Positions 17,736-27,164 are shown, counted from the stretch's first letter. The stretch is DNA of 35,934 nt from Undibacterium sp. (GCA_025359635.1 JANYFV010000074.1:1-35934); one strand, 5' to 3'. Notes: generated from the sequence alone by a model not told the origin. Numbers and translations are program-made.

Positions 17736-17771
17736 AAAAGAAAAATGCATCAAAGATTTATCGATGATGCA
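17736..17771 (-). terminator. intrinsic terminator after the DUF1294 gene
   Basis: On the minus strand TGCATCA (17771-17765) and TGATGCA (17752-17746) form a 7-bp stem with a 12-base loop, followed by a TTTTTCTTTT tail. It lies 43 bases past the DUF1294 stop. Confidence 0.7.
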
Positions 17772-17813
17772 CTGAGAGCAATGTTACTTATTTACTATAG
17801 TGCATTTTCCCAC

Positions 17814-18116
17814 TTAGTAAAGAAATGAAGGAGATAAGAGCCCCGAGATAGCTGCAAGGTTTGCCATCACACTTAGGTAAAAGACCACACGAAACAGTGG
17901 CTTCTTGGTTTTATGGCGAAACAACTGTTGTGCAAGAATTGCACCGGGCCAGCCACCAAGCAATCCCCAAGTGATCAAACTTACTTCAGAAACGCGCCGG
18001 CGGCCGGCAATTGCAGCGGATTTGTCGAATGCGTAAACACCAAAACAAATCAGGCTAGCCAACAGGTACCAGATTGCTATCCAGTGGGAGATGTGCCAAC
18101 GCGTGTCAAACATCAA
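17814..18116 (-). CDS. DUF1294 family membrane protein
   Basis: A 100-residue protein of the DUF1294 (PF06961) family with three hydrophobic segments (about 12-30, 47-60, 78-97). The family motif is clear: FDKSAAIAGRRRVSE, GLLGGWPGAILAQQ and FRHKTKKPLFR. Function is unknown; related proteins occur as a membrane tail fused to cold-shock domains, which is absent here. It starts 12 bases after the GNAT gene and ends at an intrinsic terminator, so it is probably the last gene of the CobD-like/GNAT/DUF1294 run. Confidence 0.9.
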   Translation of the reverse strand: MMFDTRWHISHWIAIWYLLASLICFGVYAFDKSAAIAGRRRVSEVSLITWGLLGGWPGAILAQQLFRHKTKKPLFRVVFYLSVMANLAAISGLLSPSFLY

Positions 18117-18128
18117 TTTGTAGAAAAA

Positions 18129-18662
18129 CTAAACACACGGTCCATGTGGTGAGCGGCATTCGAAATGCAGCAGGTCTCCCCACGCATCATTGAAATACAT
18201 ACTTTGCACAGCACGGCCATAAACGGAAAATCCATTTTTCTCCAGCACGCGTATCGAGCCAGGATTATCCTCACGCACTTGCGCTTCAATCCGCCACAAC
18301 CCAAGGCCATTGAACGCCTCATTCAGCAGCAAATTTACCGCCTGGGTGCCTACACCTTTACCACCATGACATTCGCCTATCCGATAGCCTAGGGTTGCCT
18401 TGTTATAGTAGCGCTTAACGACTCCGCTTAAATTTATTCGACCAAGAATTTCACCTGACGACTTAATCAGGTATTGGTAGCCAGTCCCTAAAATACGATG
18501 CTGGCTGGCTTCTTCAATCGAATAGCGCACGGTTGCATAACTGTAAAAATTGGCTGGCCTGGCGTTAATTTTCGCTTCAAAATAAGCGCGATTTGCCAGT
18601 TCAAAATCTAGCAATGCTGTCGCATCTGCGATAGTGGGTGGAGAAATTTCTAGCCGCAACAT
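18129..18662 (-). CDS. GNAT-family N-acetyltransferase, RimJ-like
   Basis: A GCN5-related N-acetyltransferase of the RimJ/RimL type. The ATG at 18662 gives 177 residues beginning MLRLEISPPTIADA, as usual for the family; the frame stays open upstream but only into the preceding gene. The acetyl-CoA-binding region is LGYRIGECHGGKGVGTQAVN, in which the Q/R-x-x-G-x-A/G pattern is recognisable, followed by LWRIEAQVREDNPGSIRVLEKNGF. It probably acetylates a protein N-terminus or a small amine. It lies 16 bases after the CobD/CbiB-like gene and 12 bases before DUF1294, suggesting cotranscription. The ribosome site (CCAGG) is very close to the ATG. Confidence 0.88.
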   Translation of the reverse strand: MLRLEISPPTIADATALLDFELANRAYFEAKINARPANFYSYATVRYSIEEASQHRILGTGYQYLIKSSGEILGRINLSGVVKRYYNKATLGYRIGECHGGKGVGTQAVNLLLNEAFNGLGLWRIEAQVREDNPGSIRVLEKNGFSVYGRAVQSMYFNDAWGDLLHFECRSPHGPCV

Positions 18663-18678
18663 ACCTGGCAATAAAATT

Positions 18679-19629
18679 TTATAGCCAGACAGAGAAGGAC
18701 AATAACAAAAGTAACAGCATCCACAATAGCAGAGCACGCCAGACTAAACCGACCGCACTTTGCAGTGACCTAGGTGATGCTTCCAAACCCGGCTGACTTT
18801 CTAATTCCAGACTATCCATATCTAATGCACTTGCATCCGCAGTCAATATAATCGCCTTGGTTTCCGGCTCACCCAGACGTACACCGATTGCACCACCACC
18901 GGAGGATAAAATAATACCCACCAGCTCATCAGGCCAACGAGCAGCATAATTGCGCCAGGAGTAAATCGCATCTTCAAAATTACCTACTACGGCAAACGCG
19001 ACTGCAGTCAAACGTGCTGGTATCCAATCAATCCAGTAAAAAACCTTGGTCGCATATACGCCGAATTCTTCGTTCTTCATATGCTCAGGTTCACTCCATG
19101 CTCTGGCAAGAAATTCGGCTAAGCGGTACATCACAGCGCAAGCAGGCCCGACTGGCATGAGGAACCAAAAAAACACGCCAAAAACATTGCGATGCGAGGC
19201 GATCAGTGAACGCTCTACCGCGAGTCTGGAGATTTCTGTGGTATCTAAATCTGTGGTATCGCGATTTATCCACTCGGCCAGAAATTTTCTGGCAGTGGCT
19301 TCATCGCCCGCACTCAAAGCGACTTGTATCGAGGTGAAATAATGACTGTAACGACGAAAACCAAGGGTGAGGTAAACAATGATCACATTCCACACCAGTG
19401 CAGCAAGCGGATTGAAGTACATGCACAGCCAATAAATCAGCGCTGTTGGTACCGTCAAGGCCCCGATTACTATCCACCATCCGGTACGCCCGTGTACCGC
19501 CTTACCCGCATTGCACCAACCTTCCACCTTCGCCGCCAGATTTTGAACTTGCAAATAGATCGGATTATCCACTCTCAATGGCTTCAATTGTTCGATGAAT
19601 AAGGCAAAAAGTATGGAAAGAAATGTCAT
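18679..19629 (-). CDS. CobD/CbiB-family (AmpE-like) membrane protein
   Basis: A 316-residue inner-membrane protein of the type annotated 'CobD/CbiB family protein' in Burkholderiales. The N-terminus FLSILFALFIEQLKPLR is typical; several membrane segments follow and the last one is at the C-terminus. Related AmpE proteins are linked to beta-lactamase signalling, while true CobD makes adenosylcobinamide. No cobalamin genes are near, so a direct role in B12 synthesis is unlikely from context. The gene heads a probable operon with GNAT and DUF1294. An 11-bp direct repeat lies in the spacer upstream (19723-19760). Confidence 0.8.
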   Translation of the reverse strand: MTFLSILFALFIEQLKPLRVDNPIYLQVQNLAAKVEGWCNAGKAVHGRTGWWIVIGALTVPTALIYWLCMYFNPLAALVWNVIIVYLTLGFRRYSHYFTSIQVALSAGDEATARKFLAEWINRDTTDLDTTEISRLAVERSLIASHRNVFGVFFWFLMPVGPACAVMYRLAEFLARAWSEPEHMKNEEFGVYATKVFYWIDWIPARLTAVAFAVVGNFEDAIYSWRNYAARWPDELVGIILSSGGGAIGVRLGEPETKAIILTADASALDMDSLELESQPGLEASPRSLQSAVGLVWRALLLWMLLLLLLSFSVWL

Positions 19630-19722
19630 GGCTGGTTGTTTTCAATCGTTTCCGGAATGAAATAAATGTCTGAATCCGGCAAGTGTAAACTGATTTGATC
19701 AGATTTTGAAGCCTACTGCTTG

Positions 19723-19760
19723 CCTAAAGCAAATTGCATTCAAATTTATCCTAAAGCAAA
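19723..19760. repeat. 11-bp direct repeat upstream of the CobD/CbiB-like gene
   Basis: CCTAAAGCAAA occurs at 19723-19733 and 19750-19760, start to start 27 bases. It lies in the 141-base spacer between the Nudix stop and the CobD/CbiB-like start, and could be a paired regulator site. Confidence 0.5.
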
Positions 19761-19770
19761 CCGATAAATA

Positions 19771-20457
19771 TTAAGCTCGCATCAGGTGAAATAGATTTCT
19801 GAGCATGCCAGCGGTTGCTCCCCAGATGAAATGCTGCTGATATGGCATGGCGTAAAAAGTGCGTATGCCAACACCGTTTGGTAATTCCAACGAACGTCGT
19901 TGATGGTTTTTTGCATCCATCAAAAAACTGAACGGCACCTCAAAAATAGAGGCGACTTCAAATGAATCTGGCGTCAAAGTAAACGGTGGCTGTATCAAGG
20001 CAATAACAGGCGTTACATCGTAACCAGTCGCGGTACGATATTGCGGCAGTGAGCCAATGACGTCCACATGCTTGCGACCAAGGCCGATCTCTTCTTGCGC
20101 CTCTCGTAGAGCGGTTTCTATATTTGAAGCGTCATTGGCTTCAACACGTCCACCAGGGAAACTGATTTGTCCGGCATGGTTATTTAAGTGCGTCGTTCTA
20201 TGCGTCAGCAATAAACTTAATCCCTCATCGCGCATAACCAAGGGGATTAAAACCGATGCCGACTTGAACGTTGACATAGTCGCAAGTAAATGTTCATCGA
20301 CTATCTCCGGCGTCCATACTGGCGGCTGAGACAAGCGCTGGCGTAACCATTCAGCATTAAGGCGAGCAGGCGGCACAGCACCTTCATTCGCGATCGAATG
20401 TATTGGTAAGTCCTCAGGAATAAAAACCAGTTTCGTCAAAATATTTTCTGTATGCAC
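19771..20457 (-). CDS. Nudix hydrolase, CoA pyrophosphatase type (NudL/YeaB-like)
   Basis: A 228-residue Nudix enzyme. The catalytic box runs FPGGRVEANDASNIETALRE then AQEEIGL in mid-protein, with REAQEEIG supplying the metal-binding glutamates. The NudL/CoA pyrophosphatase subfamily has the same box with the extra residues seen here, and a C-terminal region like YAMPYQQHFIWGATAGMLRNL. It cleaves CoA or related dinucleotide-like substrates into adenosine bisphosphate and 4'-phosphopantetheine. The start is GTG at 20457; no nearby ATG is better. It begins immediately after the rplS terminator tail, so its promoter is unclear. Confidence 0.9.
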   Translation of the reverse strand: MHTENILTKLVFIPEDLPIHSIANEGAVPPARLNAEWLRQRLSQPPVWTPEIVDEHLLATMSTFKSASVLIPLVMRDEGLSLLLTHRTTHLNNHAGQISFPGGRVEANDASNIETALREAQEEIGLGRKHVDVIGSLPQYRTATGYDVTPVIALIQPPFTLTPDSFEVASIFEVPFSFLMDAKNHQRRSLELPNGVGIRTFYAMPYQQHFIWGATAGMLRNLFHLMRA

Positions 20458-20467
20458 GAGCTAAAAT

Positions 20468-20497
20468 AAAAAAAGGATGCCAACGGCATCCTTTTTT
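20468..20497 (-). terminator. rplS: rplS terminator
   Basis: GGATGCC and GGCATCC form a strong stem with a 3-base loop, flanked by A- and T-runs. On the minus strand the T-run follows the stem, ending a few bases before the Nudix start. Confidence 0.85.
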
Positions 20498-20519
20498 CAA
20501 CGCACCATCAAAGCAAATA

Positions 20520-20903
20520 TTACGCTGCTTTTGGAGCTGCTGTCTTACGGCTTGGCAATTTCTCTTTAATACGAGCAGATTTGCCTGAACGTTCACGCAA
20601 GTAGTACAACTTAGCACGACGTACGTCACCACGACGCTTAACTTCGATCGAAGCGATCAACGGAGAATACAATTGGAATGTACGCTCAACGCCTTCACCA
20701 GATGAAATTTTACGAACGATGAAGTTTGAATTCAAACCACGGTTACGACGAGAAATCACAACGCCTTCGTAAGCCTGAGCACGCTTGCGTGTGCCTTCAA
20801 CTACATTAACATTAACGATTACTGTGTCGCCAGGTGCGAAATCAGGAATCTTCTTACCGAGGCGAGCAATTTCTTCTGCCTCTAAAGTTTGGATTAAATC
20901 CAT
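20520..20903 (-). CDS. rplS: 50S ribosomal protein L19
   Basis: Ribosomal protein L19. The ATG at 20903 ([15 protein letters not shown]) matches the family N-terminus and has GGAG about 8 bases upstream; a frame extension to 20924 (MVIGVIK) is not conserved. It has the standard [33 protein letters not shown] and [19 protein letters not shown] stretches. The 127-residue length is usual, with a basic tail. It sits at the interface of the two ribosomal subunits. It is last in the rpsP-rimM-trmD-rplS order, 119 bases after trmD, and ends before an intrinsic terminator. Confidence 0.97.
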   Translation of the reverse strand: MDLIQTLEAEEIARLGKKIPDFAPGDTVIVNVNVVEGTRKRAQAYEGVVISRRNRGLNSNFIVRKISSGEGVERTFQLYSPLIASIEVKRRGDVRRAKLYYLRERSGKSARIKEKLPSRKTAAPKAA

Positions 20904-21043
20904 TTTTATTACTCCAATTACCATCTTGCTGACGCTATAAAAACATTGCTCAGTAGAGGATGGGGTTTAACATGTGAATTCAGTTGATACCGATTTCACT
21001 CTTTAATGCCAGACCATACGATCTGGCGGTACAACAAACTATT

Positions 21044-21790
21044 TTACAAACTACTTAAAAAATTTTCGTCAGCCTTACTGAGCAAACCAGCTGCACGTGC
21101 CTGAACGATTAAATCCGGACGTTTTTGCCAGCTAGCCTGCAGCGATTTCTGACGACGCCATTTTTCAATTTCAGCGTGATTACCGCCTAACAACACCGCT
21201 GGTACGGCCTGATCATCTAACATTTCTGGACGAGTGTAATGCGGGCAGTCGAGCAAACCATTGACAAAACTATCTTCAACAGCAGAAGCATCATCGTGCA
21301 AAACACCAGGCAACTGCCGTATCACCGCATCCATCAATGCCATTGCAGGCAACTCGCCACCAGACAATACGAAATCGCCGAGGCTAATTTCTTCATCAAC
21401 ATACTGATCTAGCAAGCGCTGATCCACCGCTTCGTAACGTCCACACAACAAAACCAAACCGGCTTGCTGAGAAAAATTCATCACTCGCTGATGCGTCAGA
21501 GGCTTCCCTTGCGGCGACAGATAAATCACCCGCGATGAAGCTGCATTCAATTGCGCCTGTCGCTCCTTGGCTGCAAGAATAGCCGCTTGCAAGGGCTTCG
21601 CCAGCATCACCATACCGGGGCCACCGCCATACGGCCTGTCGTCCACGGTACGATGTCGATCGGTCGTGAAATCACGCGGATTCCACAAAGCCAACTCACA
21701 TTTTTTTTGTTCAAATGCTCTTCGCGTAATCCCTGACTGAGTCAGAGCGGTGAACATTTCGGGGAACAGCGTTATGACATCAAACTGCAT
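21044..21790 (-). CDS. trmD: tRNA (guanine-N1)-methyltransferase
   Basis: A 248-residue TrmD, the SPOUT-class enzyme that methylates G37 of tRNAs with a G36 to prevent +1 frameshifting. The N-terminus [13 protein letters not shown] is canonical. The SAM-binding knot shows [21 protein letters not shown], and [21 protein letters not shown]. The C-terminal domain has YTRPE and [15 protein letters not shown]. It lies between rimM (33-base gap) and rplS in the conserved operon. Confidence 0.98.
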   Translation of the reverse strand: MQFDVITLFPEMFTALTQSGITRRAFEQKKCELALWNPRDFTTDRHRTVDDRPYGGGPGMVMLAKPLQAAILAAKERQAQLNAASSRVIYLSPQGKPLTHQRVMNFSQQAGLVLLCGRYEAVDQRLLDQYVDEEISLGDFVLSGGELPAMALMDAVIRQLPGVLHDDASAVEDSFVNGLLDCPHYTRPEMLDDQAVPAVLLGGNHAEIEKWRRQKSLQASWQKRPDLIVQARAAGLLSKADENFLSSL

Positions 21791-21823
21791 AGCTTTCTGA
21801 TCTCATAAACACGCTCCACCTTG

Positions 21824-22396
21824 CTAATAATCCAGACCCCAGTCAACCGTGATCTTACGAGTTTTTTGATCAACTTCTTTGACAAAATTATCAACGAAGG
21901 GAATCAAACGTTCACATTTTGCCAGTTCACTCTCGGGAACATCGGCAGCTGCAACGCGCAAAATCGGGTGGGCGCCGTTATCCATCAAATCGCGTACTTG
22001 CCCCAGACTTTCGCCTTGCAAATTCTCGACTGACAAACCAATCAGATCCAGCCAATAGAATTCGCCGTCAGGCAATACGGGGAAATGCTTGCGCGAAATC
22101 TTAACCGTCGTACCTTTAAGCGCTTCAGCAGCATTTCTATCTGCAACACCAACTAGTCTTGCAACAACATCTTCACCATGAATTTTGCATTCCATACGCT
22201 CAATGTCGCGCAACTCTGGCTGCTGCGGGCTTTCTAACCACCAGGTCTTAGCAGACAACACTGCATCTGCTGTCGATGAATAAGGGCGGACCTTTACCCA
22301 GCCTTGAAGACCAAATGCTCCTGAGATATAGCCCACAAGGACCAAATCATCAGGAGCAAGTGTATTAGCCAAACCTTCAGCTAAATTAACAGACAA
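21824..22396 (-). CDS. rimM: 16S rRNA processing protein RimM
   Basis: A 190-residue RimM, which binds S19 and assists 30S head maturation. The N-terminal beta-barrel shows VLVGYISGAFGLQGWVKVRP, and the C-terminal PRC-barrel shows GEFYWLDLIGLSV and AHPILRV then ECERL/LIPFVDNFV-like stretches (LIPFVDNFVKEVD). The best start is TTG at 22396, 4 bases after the rpsP stop; no ATG occurs near and no strong ribosome site is seen, which suggests translational coupling to rpsP. Confidence 0.95.
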   Translation of the reverse strand: MSVNLAEGLANTLAPDDLVLVGYISGAFGLQGWVKVRPYSSTADAVLSAKTWWLESPQQPELRDIERMECKIHGEDVVARLVGVADRNAAEALKGTTVKISRKHFPVLPDGEFYWLDLIGLSVENLQGESLGQVRDLMDNGAHPILRVAAADVPESELAKCERLIPFVDNFVKEVDQKTRKITVDWGLDY

Positions 22397-22400
22397 GCTA

Positions 22401-22649
22401 TTAAGCTGCTTTGCCAGTCTGAGCTACCAGACGTGCAACTGCTGGCGACAACTGTGCGCCAACGCCTTGCCAGTAAGCCAGGCGATCAGCTGCGACACGC
22501 ATAGTCTCAGCATTGCCAGTTGCTACCGGGTTGTAAAAACCGATACGCTCGATGAAGCGACCATCACGACGATTGCGTGAATCTGCAGCAACGATATTGT
22601 AAAAAGGGCGCTTTTTTGCACCACCACGAGCCAAACGAATAACGACCAT
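22401..22649 (-). CDS. rpsP: 30S ribosomal protein S16
   Basis: Ribosomal protein S16, 82 residues, the usual length. [20 protein letters not shown] and [13 protein letters not shown] are the family hallmarks. It is first in the rpsP-rimM-trmD-rplS operon. A promoter with TATAAT is 41 bases upstream. Confidence 0.98.
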   Translation of the reverse strand: MVVIRLARGGAKKRPFYNIVAADSRNRRDGRFIERIGFYNPVATGNAETMRVAADRLAYWQGVGAQLSPAVARLVAQTGKAA

Positions 22650-22983
22650 AATATTTCCAAAAAATGTCTAAAGACGGAAAAAGCCGTAAATTATAGCCTG
22701 CATACGTCAAACTATGCAAGGACTATCCTCGAAAAAGTCTGTGACCACAGGCAAATTTTAGCGTTTTTTGCACACAATTATCATTGAAGTAAGATTTTAA
22801 CCATTTAAAAAAAGCAGCCGAATTGCAGGTACAACGTAGATGAAAAACAAGCCCACCTCTACTAGCACGATCCAATATTTCAATCTCACAAGTACAAATC
22901 CTATAAAATCAGACTTTCTTCGTTAAACACTCGCATCTGCGCAGTATGCCAACGTAGTCTTTCCTCTCAATTTAGATAAGCCA
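22650..22983. promoter_or_regulatory. divergent spacer between rpsP and TM2 gene, with rpsP promoter
   Basis: On the minus strand TATAAT (22690-22695) preceded after 18 bases by TTGCAT is a plausible rpsP promoter, 41 bases from its ATG. The rest is AT-rich; no other gene, repeat or strong hairpin is seen. The TM2 gene's promoter is presumably near 22900-22950 but no clear match was found. Confidence 0.5.
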
Positions 22984-23400
22984 ATGACAACAAAACATAA
23001 AAACAAAACAATAGCCACCTTGTTAGCTGCGACCTTAGGCAGCTTAGGTGCGCACCGATTTTATCTCTTTGGCAATCGTGATCAATTGGCCTGGTTGCAA
23101 TTCATTAGCTTACCCATTTCTTTGCTGCTGACGAATTTACTGTTCAACCTGCCATTGCTGTTCACTATGAGCCCTTGGGCGCTCTCACTTCTCATTGGCT
23201 TGTTTACCGCCTTGATGCTTGGACTGAAATCAGATGAAAAATGGGACGCACTATACAACCCAGATTCCAGTCAAAAGAGTGAATCTACCTGGCCATTGGC
23301 ACTGATACTAGTCTTGACAATGGCATTTGGCGCGTTCGCATTAATTTTTGTTTTGGCGCGTGGATTTGCCTTACTTTACACTGGCGGAGTTGACGGATAA
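22984..23400 (+). CDS. TM2-domain membrane protein
   Basis: A 138-residue membrane protein. The N-terminal KTIATLLAATLGSLGAHRFYL then FGNRDQLAWLQF pattern is that of the TM2 family, whose two-helix unit contains the conserved G-x-H/R-F/Y stretch. A second pair of hydrophobic segments follows (about 37-80) and a further one at about 103-130. Function is unknown. It is alone on the plus strand and ends in a terminator shared with the convergent acyl-CoA dehydrogenase gene. Confidence 0.8.
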   Translation: MTTKHKNKTIATLLAATLGSLGAHRFYLFGNRDQLAWLQFISLPISLLLTNLLFNLPLLFTMSPWALSLLIGLFTALMLGLKSDEKWDALYNPDSSQKSESTWPLALILVLTMAFGAFALIFVLARGFALLYTGGVDG

Positions 23401-23417
23401 TTTCCCATAAAGTGCAA

Positions 23418-23452
23418 ACAAAAAAGGCACAAGAAATCTTGTGCCTTTTTTG
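23418..23452. terminator. bidirectional terminator between TM2 and acyl-CoA dehydrogenase genes
   Basis: AAAAAGGCACAAG and CTTGTGCCTTTTT form a stem with a 4-base loop and T-runs on both strands between convergent genes. Confidence 0.85.
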
Positions 23453-23468
23453 TCTAAAGATACGTTAA

Positions 23469-25259
23469 TCAAAATTGATCTTCACTCATCGCAAGCACAC
23501 CTGCACTACCATCCACGATCGACGAGCGCAAGCCTTGCGCTGCAGACAAGATGTGATCTGCAAAGAATCTTGCCGTCGCAATTTTTGCTTTGTAAAAGCC
23601 AGCATCGCCCTCACCCGCCTGTAGCTTTTGCTCTGCAATCAAAGCTGCGCGAGCCATTTGCCAGCCACCCAGGACAATACCAGCGAGTTTCAGATACGGC
23701 ACACTCCCGGCAAAAACGCCTTTAATGTCGCTCTTAAAATTAGTCACGACAAAGTTGACGACGTCTTCCAAGGCAGCCGAACCCAAGACCAACTGGCGCC
23801 CGATTGCCTGCAAATCAGTCGATTGACTATCGGCCAAAGCCGCTTCAGTCGCACGCACTTGTACCATCAGGGATTTTGCAACCGCACCGCCATCACGCGC
23901 GGTTTTTCGGCCGACCAAGTCATTCGCCTGAATCGCTGTCGTGCCTTCGTAAATCGTCAGAATTTTTGCATCACGATAGTGCTGAGCAGCGCCCGTTTCT
24001 TCGATAAAACCCATACCGCCATGCACTTGCACACCGGTGGAAGTGACATCCAAAGACATCTCAGTCGACCAGCCTTTGACGATAGGCACAAGATATTCAT
24101 AAGTCGCATGATTGACTTTGCGTGTCGCTTCATCTGGATGATGATGCGCAGCATCGCTCAAAGCCGCAGCCACATAAGCCAAAGCACGCGCCCCCTCGAT
24201 CTGCCCGCGCATTGACATCAGCATACGACGCACATCAGGGTGATGAATGATCGTCACAGGGCCGGCAGAACCGGCCAGATCACGAGACTGCACGCGATCT
24301 TTAGCATAACCAACAGCCTTTTGATAGGCGCGTTCCGCCACACCTATGCCTTGCATGCCGACACCGAAACGTGCTGCGTTCATCATGATGAACATGTATT
24401 CCAGGCCGCGATTCTCCAACCCGACCAAAGTACCGATCGCGCCGCCATTGTCGCCAAATTGCAAGACTGCCGTCGGGCTGGCCTTGATGCCTAATTTATG
24501 TTCGATGGAAACACAGTGTGCATCATTGCGTTCGCCCAGCGATCCGTCCGCTTTGACGAGAAATTTTGGCACGATAAACAGAGAAATACCCTTGACGCCT
24601 TCCGGTGCATCGGGCGTGCGCGCCAATACCAGATGGATGATATTTTCAGCCATATCGTGCTCACCATAGGTGATGAAGATCTTGGTGCCGAAAACTTTAT
24701 AGGTACCGTCGCCCTGCGGCACTGCACGGGTACGCACTGCGGCTAGATCGGAACCAGCCTGCGGCTCGGTCAGATTCATGCTTCCGGTCCATTTACCTGA
24801 AATTAAATTCTCCAGGTAAATCGCCTTTTGCTCATCGCTGCCGGCGGTCAACAGAGCTTCAATCGCGCCATCGGTTAATAATGGACATAAAGCGAAAGAG
24901 ATACTCGCCGAATTCAACATTTCTATGCACGGTGTTGCGACCAGCTTAGGTAAGCCTTGGCCGCCAAATTCTGCCGGATGCTGCACTCCTTGCCACCCTG
25001 CCTCACCAAACAGCTTGAAGGCTTCTTTGAAACCCTTGGTGGTAAAGACCTGGCCATCTTTCCAATAGCTAGGCGCTTGGTCACCAAGCCAATTCAATGG
25101 TGCAACGACTTCACCGGCAAATTTGGCGTTTTCTTCCAGTACGGCCTCTACCGTTTCTGGTGTGGCATCTTCACAATTCGGCAAGGCATTCACTGCGGCC
25201 AAGCCAGCAAGTTCGTTCATCACAAACAGCATGTCTTTTAACGGGGCAACATAACTCAT
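23469..25259 (-). CDS. acyl-CoA dehydrogenase with extended C-terminal domain (DmdC-like)
   Basis: A large acyl-CoA dehydrogenase of 596 residues from the ATG at 25259 (MSYVAPLKDMLF), which has GGAG 7 bases upstream. A frame start at 25271 lies inside that ribosome site and is rejected. The N-terminal extension, the FAD region (WTGSMNLTEPQAGSDLAAVR), the active-site region (GVQVHGGMGFIEETG, YRDAKILTIYEGTTAIQAND) and the extra C-terminal domain (about 470-590) match the long class that includes DmdC (3-methylmercaptopropionyl-CoA dehydrogenase) and general acyl-CoA dehydrogenases. It is the last gene after etfB-etfA, its electron acceptor. The substrate is not determined by the sequence. Confidence 0.93.
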   Translation of the reverse strand: MSYVAPLKDMLFVMNELAGLAAVNALPNCEDATPETVEAVLEENAKFAGEVVAPLNWLGDQAPSYWKDGQVFTTKGFKEAFKLFGEAGWQGVQHPAEFGGQGLPKLVATPCIEMLNSASISFALCPLLTDGAIEALLTAGSDEQKAIYLENLISGKWTGSMNLTEPQAGSDLAAVRTRAVPQGDGTYKVFGTKIFITYGEHDMAENIIHLVLARTPDAPEGVKGISLFIVPKFLVKADGSLGERNDAHCVSIEHKLGIKASPTAVLQFGDNGGAIGTLVGLENRGLEYMFIMMNAARFGVGMQGIGVAERAYQKAVGYAKDRVQSRDLAGSAGPVTIIHHPDVRRMLMSMRGQIEGARALAYVAAALSDAAHHHPDEATRKVNHATYEYLVPIVKGWSTEMSLDVTSTGVQVHGGMGFIEETGAAQHYRDAKILTIYEGTTAIQANDLVGRKTARDGGAVAKSLMVQVRATEAALADSQSTDLQAIGRQLVLGSAALEDVVNFVVTNFKSDIKGVFAGSVPYLKLAGIVLGGWQMARAALIAEQKLQAGEGDAGFYKAKIATARFFADHILSAAQGLRSSIVDGSAGVLAMSEDQF

Positions 25260-25278
25260 TTTTAACTCCAAAAAATAT

Positions 25279-25355
25279 GGACAGGATGAACAGTATCATC
25301 TCAGAACCACAGAAAATCTTCTGTCAGTTGCACGACAAACCTGCCCATCCTGTCC
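25279..25355 (-). other. structured spacer between etfA and acyl-CoA dehydrogenase genes
   Basis: GGACAGGATG (25279-25288) and CATCCTGTCC (25346-25355) form a 10-bp inverted repeat around an inner hairpin ACAGAA/TTCTGT (25309-25324, 4-base loop). No T-run follows. Confidence 0.6.
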
Positions 25356-25398
25356 AAATTAAATCTTAAGTGTTGTAAAGCAAACGCCTTGTGTTCGA

Positions 25399-26328
25399 TT
25401 AGCCCAACTCTGCAATCAATTGCGGCACAATTTCAAACAGATCGCCGACAATACCGTAATCAGCCACTGAAAAAATCGGCGCTTCAGGATCTTTATTGAT
25501 AGCCACGATGGTTTTAGAATCTTTCATACCAGCCAAATGCTGAATCGCACCTGAGATACCGACTGCGATATACAAAGCTGGTGCGACGATCTTGCCGGTC
25601 TGACCCACTTGCCAATCATTTGGCACGTAACCCGCATCCACCGCTGCGCGCGACGCACCCATTGCTGCGCCTAGTCGATCGGCCAAAGGCTCAAGCAATT
25701 TGAACGCTTCTCCAGAGCCCATACCGCGACCACCAGAAACAATCACTTTTGCCGCTGTCAATTCTGGGCGATCTGATTTGGCTACTTCACGTGACACGAA
25801 TACAGACTTACCTGAATCAGCGACCGCAGCAATGCTTTCTATAGCAGCAGAACCGCCAGTGACGGCAGCATCAAAACCAGTGCTACGCACGGTAATGACT
25901 TTAACCGCATCAGCGGATTGAACTGTTGCGATTGCGTTTCCTGCGTAGATTGGGCGCTCAAATGTATCAGGCGCATCCACCTTGGTGATTTCCGAGATTT
26001 GCGAAACATCTAATTTTGCCGCGACGCGTGGCAAAATATTTTTACCATATGCAGTTGCTGGTGCCAGAATATGGCTGTACGCAGACGCAATAGACAGAAC
26101 TTGTTCGGCAATATTTTCCGCCAGACCATCGGCAAAATAAGCTGCTTCTGCGTGCAAGACTTTGGCGACGCCGGCAATTTGCGCTGCGGCTTGCGCTGCT
26201 GCGCCGGCATTATGCCCGGCAACTAATACATGGACATCGCCACCGCATTTGATTGCAGCAGTAATGGTATTGAGGGTGCTGCCTTTAAGGCTAGCATTAT
26301 CGTGTTCAGCGATGACGAGTGTAGTCAT
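25399..26328 (-). CDS. etfA: electron transfer flavoprotein subunit alpha
   Basis: EtfA, 309 residues from the ATG at 26328 ([11 protein letters not shown]), with GGAA about 8 bases upstream; a start at 26340 is in frame but less well placed. The C-terminal FAD-binding domain shows [36 protein letters not shown] in pattern, and [14 protein letters not shown], then [27 protein letters not shown]. It carries electrons from acyl-CoA dehydrogenases to the quinone pool through ETF:QO. It is downstream of etfB and upstream of an acyl-CoA dehydrogenase on the same strand. Confidence 0.97.
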   Translation of the reverse strand: MTTLVIAEHDNASLKGSTLNTITAAIKCGGDVHVLVAGHNAGAAAQAAAQIAGVAKVLHAEAAYFADGLAENIAEQVLSIASAYSHILAPATAYGKNILPRVAAKLDVSQISEITKVDAPDTFERPIYAGNAIATVQSADAVKVITVRSTGFDAAVTGGSAAIESIAAVADSGKSVFVSREVAKSDRPELTAAKVIVSGGRGMGSGEAFKLLEPLADRLGAAMGASRAAVDAGYVPNDWQVGQTGKIVAPALYIAVGISGAIQHLAGMKDSKTIVAINKDPEAPIFSVADYGIVGDLFEIVPQLIAELG

Positions 26329-26411
26329 GATGTTTTCCACTTAGTACGGTACAAAATGTCGTCATTTCGTACCGGGATTATTCTTAAAATTCGAAAAGTT
26401 CAATACTGGTA

Positions 26412-27164
26412 TTAAGCGATAACTTTCGCTTCGTTCCTGAGTTTTGCGACCAAAGTCGCTACGTCAGGTACTTTAATACCAGCAGAGCGCTTGGCAGGCT
26501 CGACCACTTTCAAAGTCTTGACGCGAGAAGTCACATCAACACCCAGATCAGCAGGTTTGACGTTATCCAGTTGTTTTTTCTTCGCCTTCATGATGTTAGG
26601 CAAAGTCACATAACGTGGCTCGTTCAAACGTAAATCTGTCGTAATAATGGCTGGCAGAGTCAGGCTCAAAGTTTCGAGACCACCATCGACTTCGCGCGTG
26701 ACGATCGCTTTACCATCGGCAATCACCACCTTGGATGCAAATGTCGCTTGCGGCCAACCGAGCAAAGCTGCCAGCATCTGGCCAGTCTGGTTGCAATCAT
26801 CATCAATCGCTTGTTTACCCAGAATAATCAATTGCGGCTGCTCTTTATCGGCCAAAGCCTTGAGCAATTTCGCTACAGCAAGCGGTTGCAACTCAACATC
26901 GGTCTCGACCAGAATCGCACGATCAGCGCCAATCGCCATCGCGGTACGCAAGGTTTCCTGACATTGCAATACACCACACGAGACGGCGATAACTTCAGTC
27001 ACCACGCCAGCCTCTTTCAAGCGCATGGATTCTTCAATCGCAATCTCATCGAAAGGATTCATCGACATTTTGACGTTGGCGATATCGACGCCAGAGCCAT
27101 CGGATTTGACACGGACTTTAACGTTATAGTCGACTACACGTTTAACTGGTACCAGGACTTTCAT
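26412..27164 (-). CDS. etfB: electron transfer flavoprotein subunit beta
   Basis: EtfB, 250 residues, the usual length. [19 protein letters not shown] starts the AMP-binding fold; [18 protein letters not shown] is the family signature; [30 protein letters not shown] is present in pattern; [20 protein letters not shown] is near the end. It pairs with EtfA, which starts 83 bases downstream. A TATAAT lies about 180 bases upstream. Confidence 0.98.
   Translation of the reverse strand: MKVLVPVKRVVDYNVKVRVKSDGSGVDIANVKMSMNPFDEIAIEESMRLKEAGVVTEVIAVSCGVLQCQETLRTAMAIGADRAILVETDVELQPLAVAKLLKALADKEQPQLIILGKQAIDDDCNQTGQMLAALLGWPQATFASKVVIADGKAIVTREVDGGLETLSLTLPAIITTDLRLNEPRYVTLPNIMKAKKKQLDNVKPADLGVDVTSRVKTLKVVEPAKRSAGIKVPDVATLVAKLRNEAKVIA

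Noticed and set aside
23628-24215. A 195-codon open frame on the plus strand
   Set aside because: It is antisense to the conserved acyl-CoA dehydrogenase, has no recognisable domain and no ribosome site.
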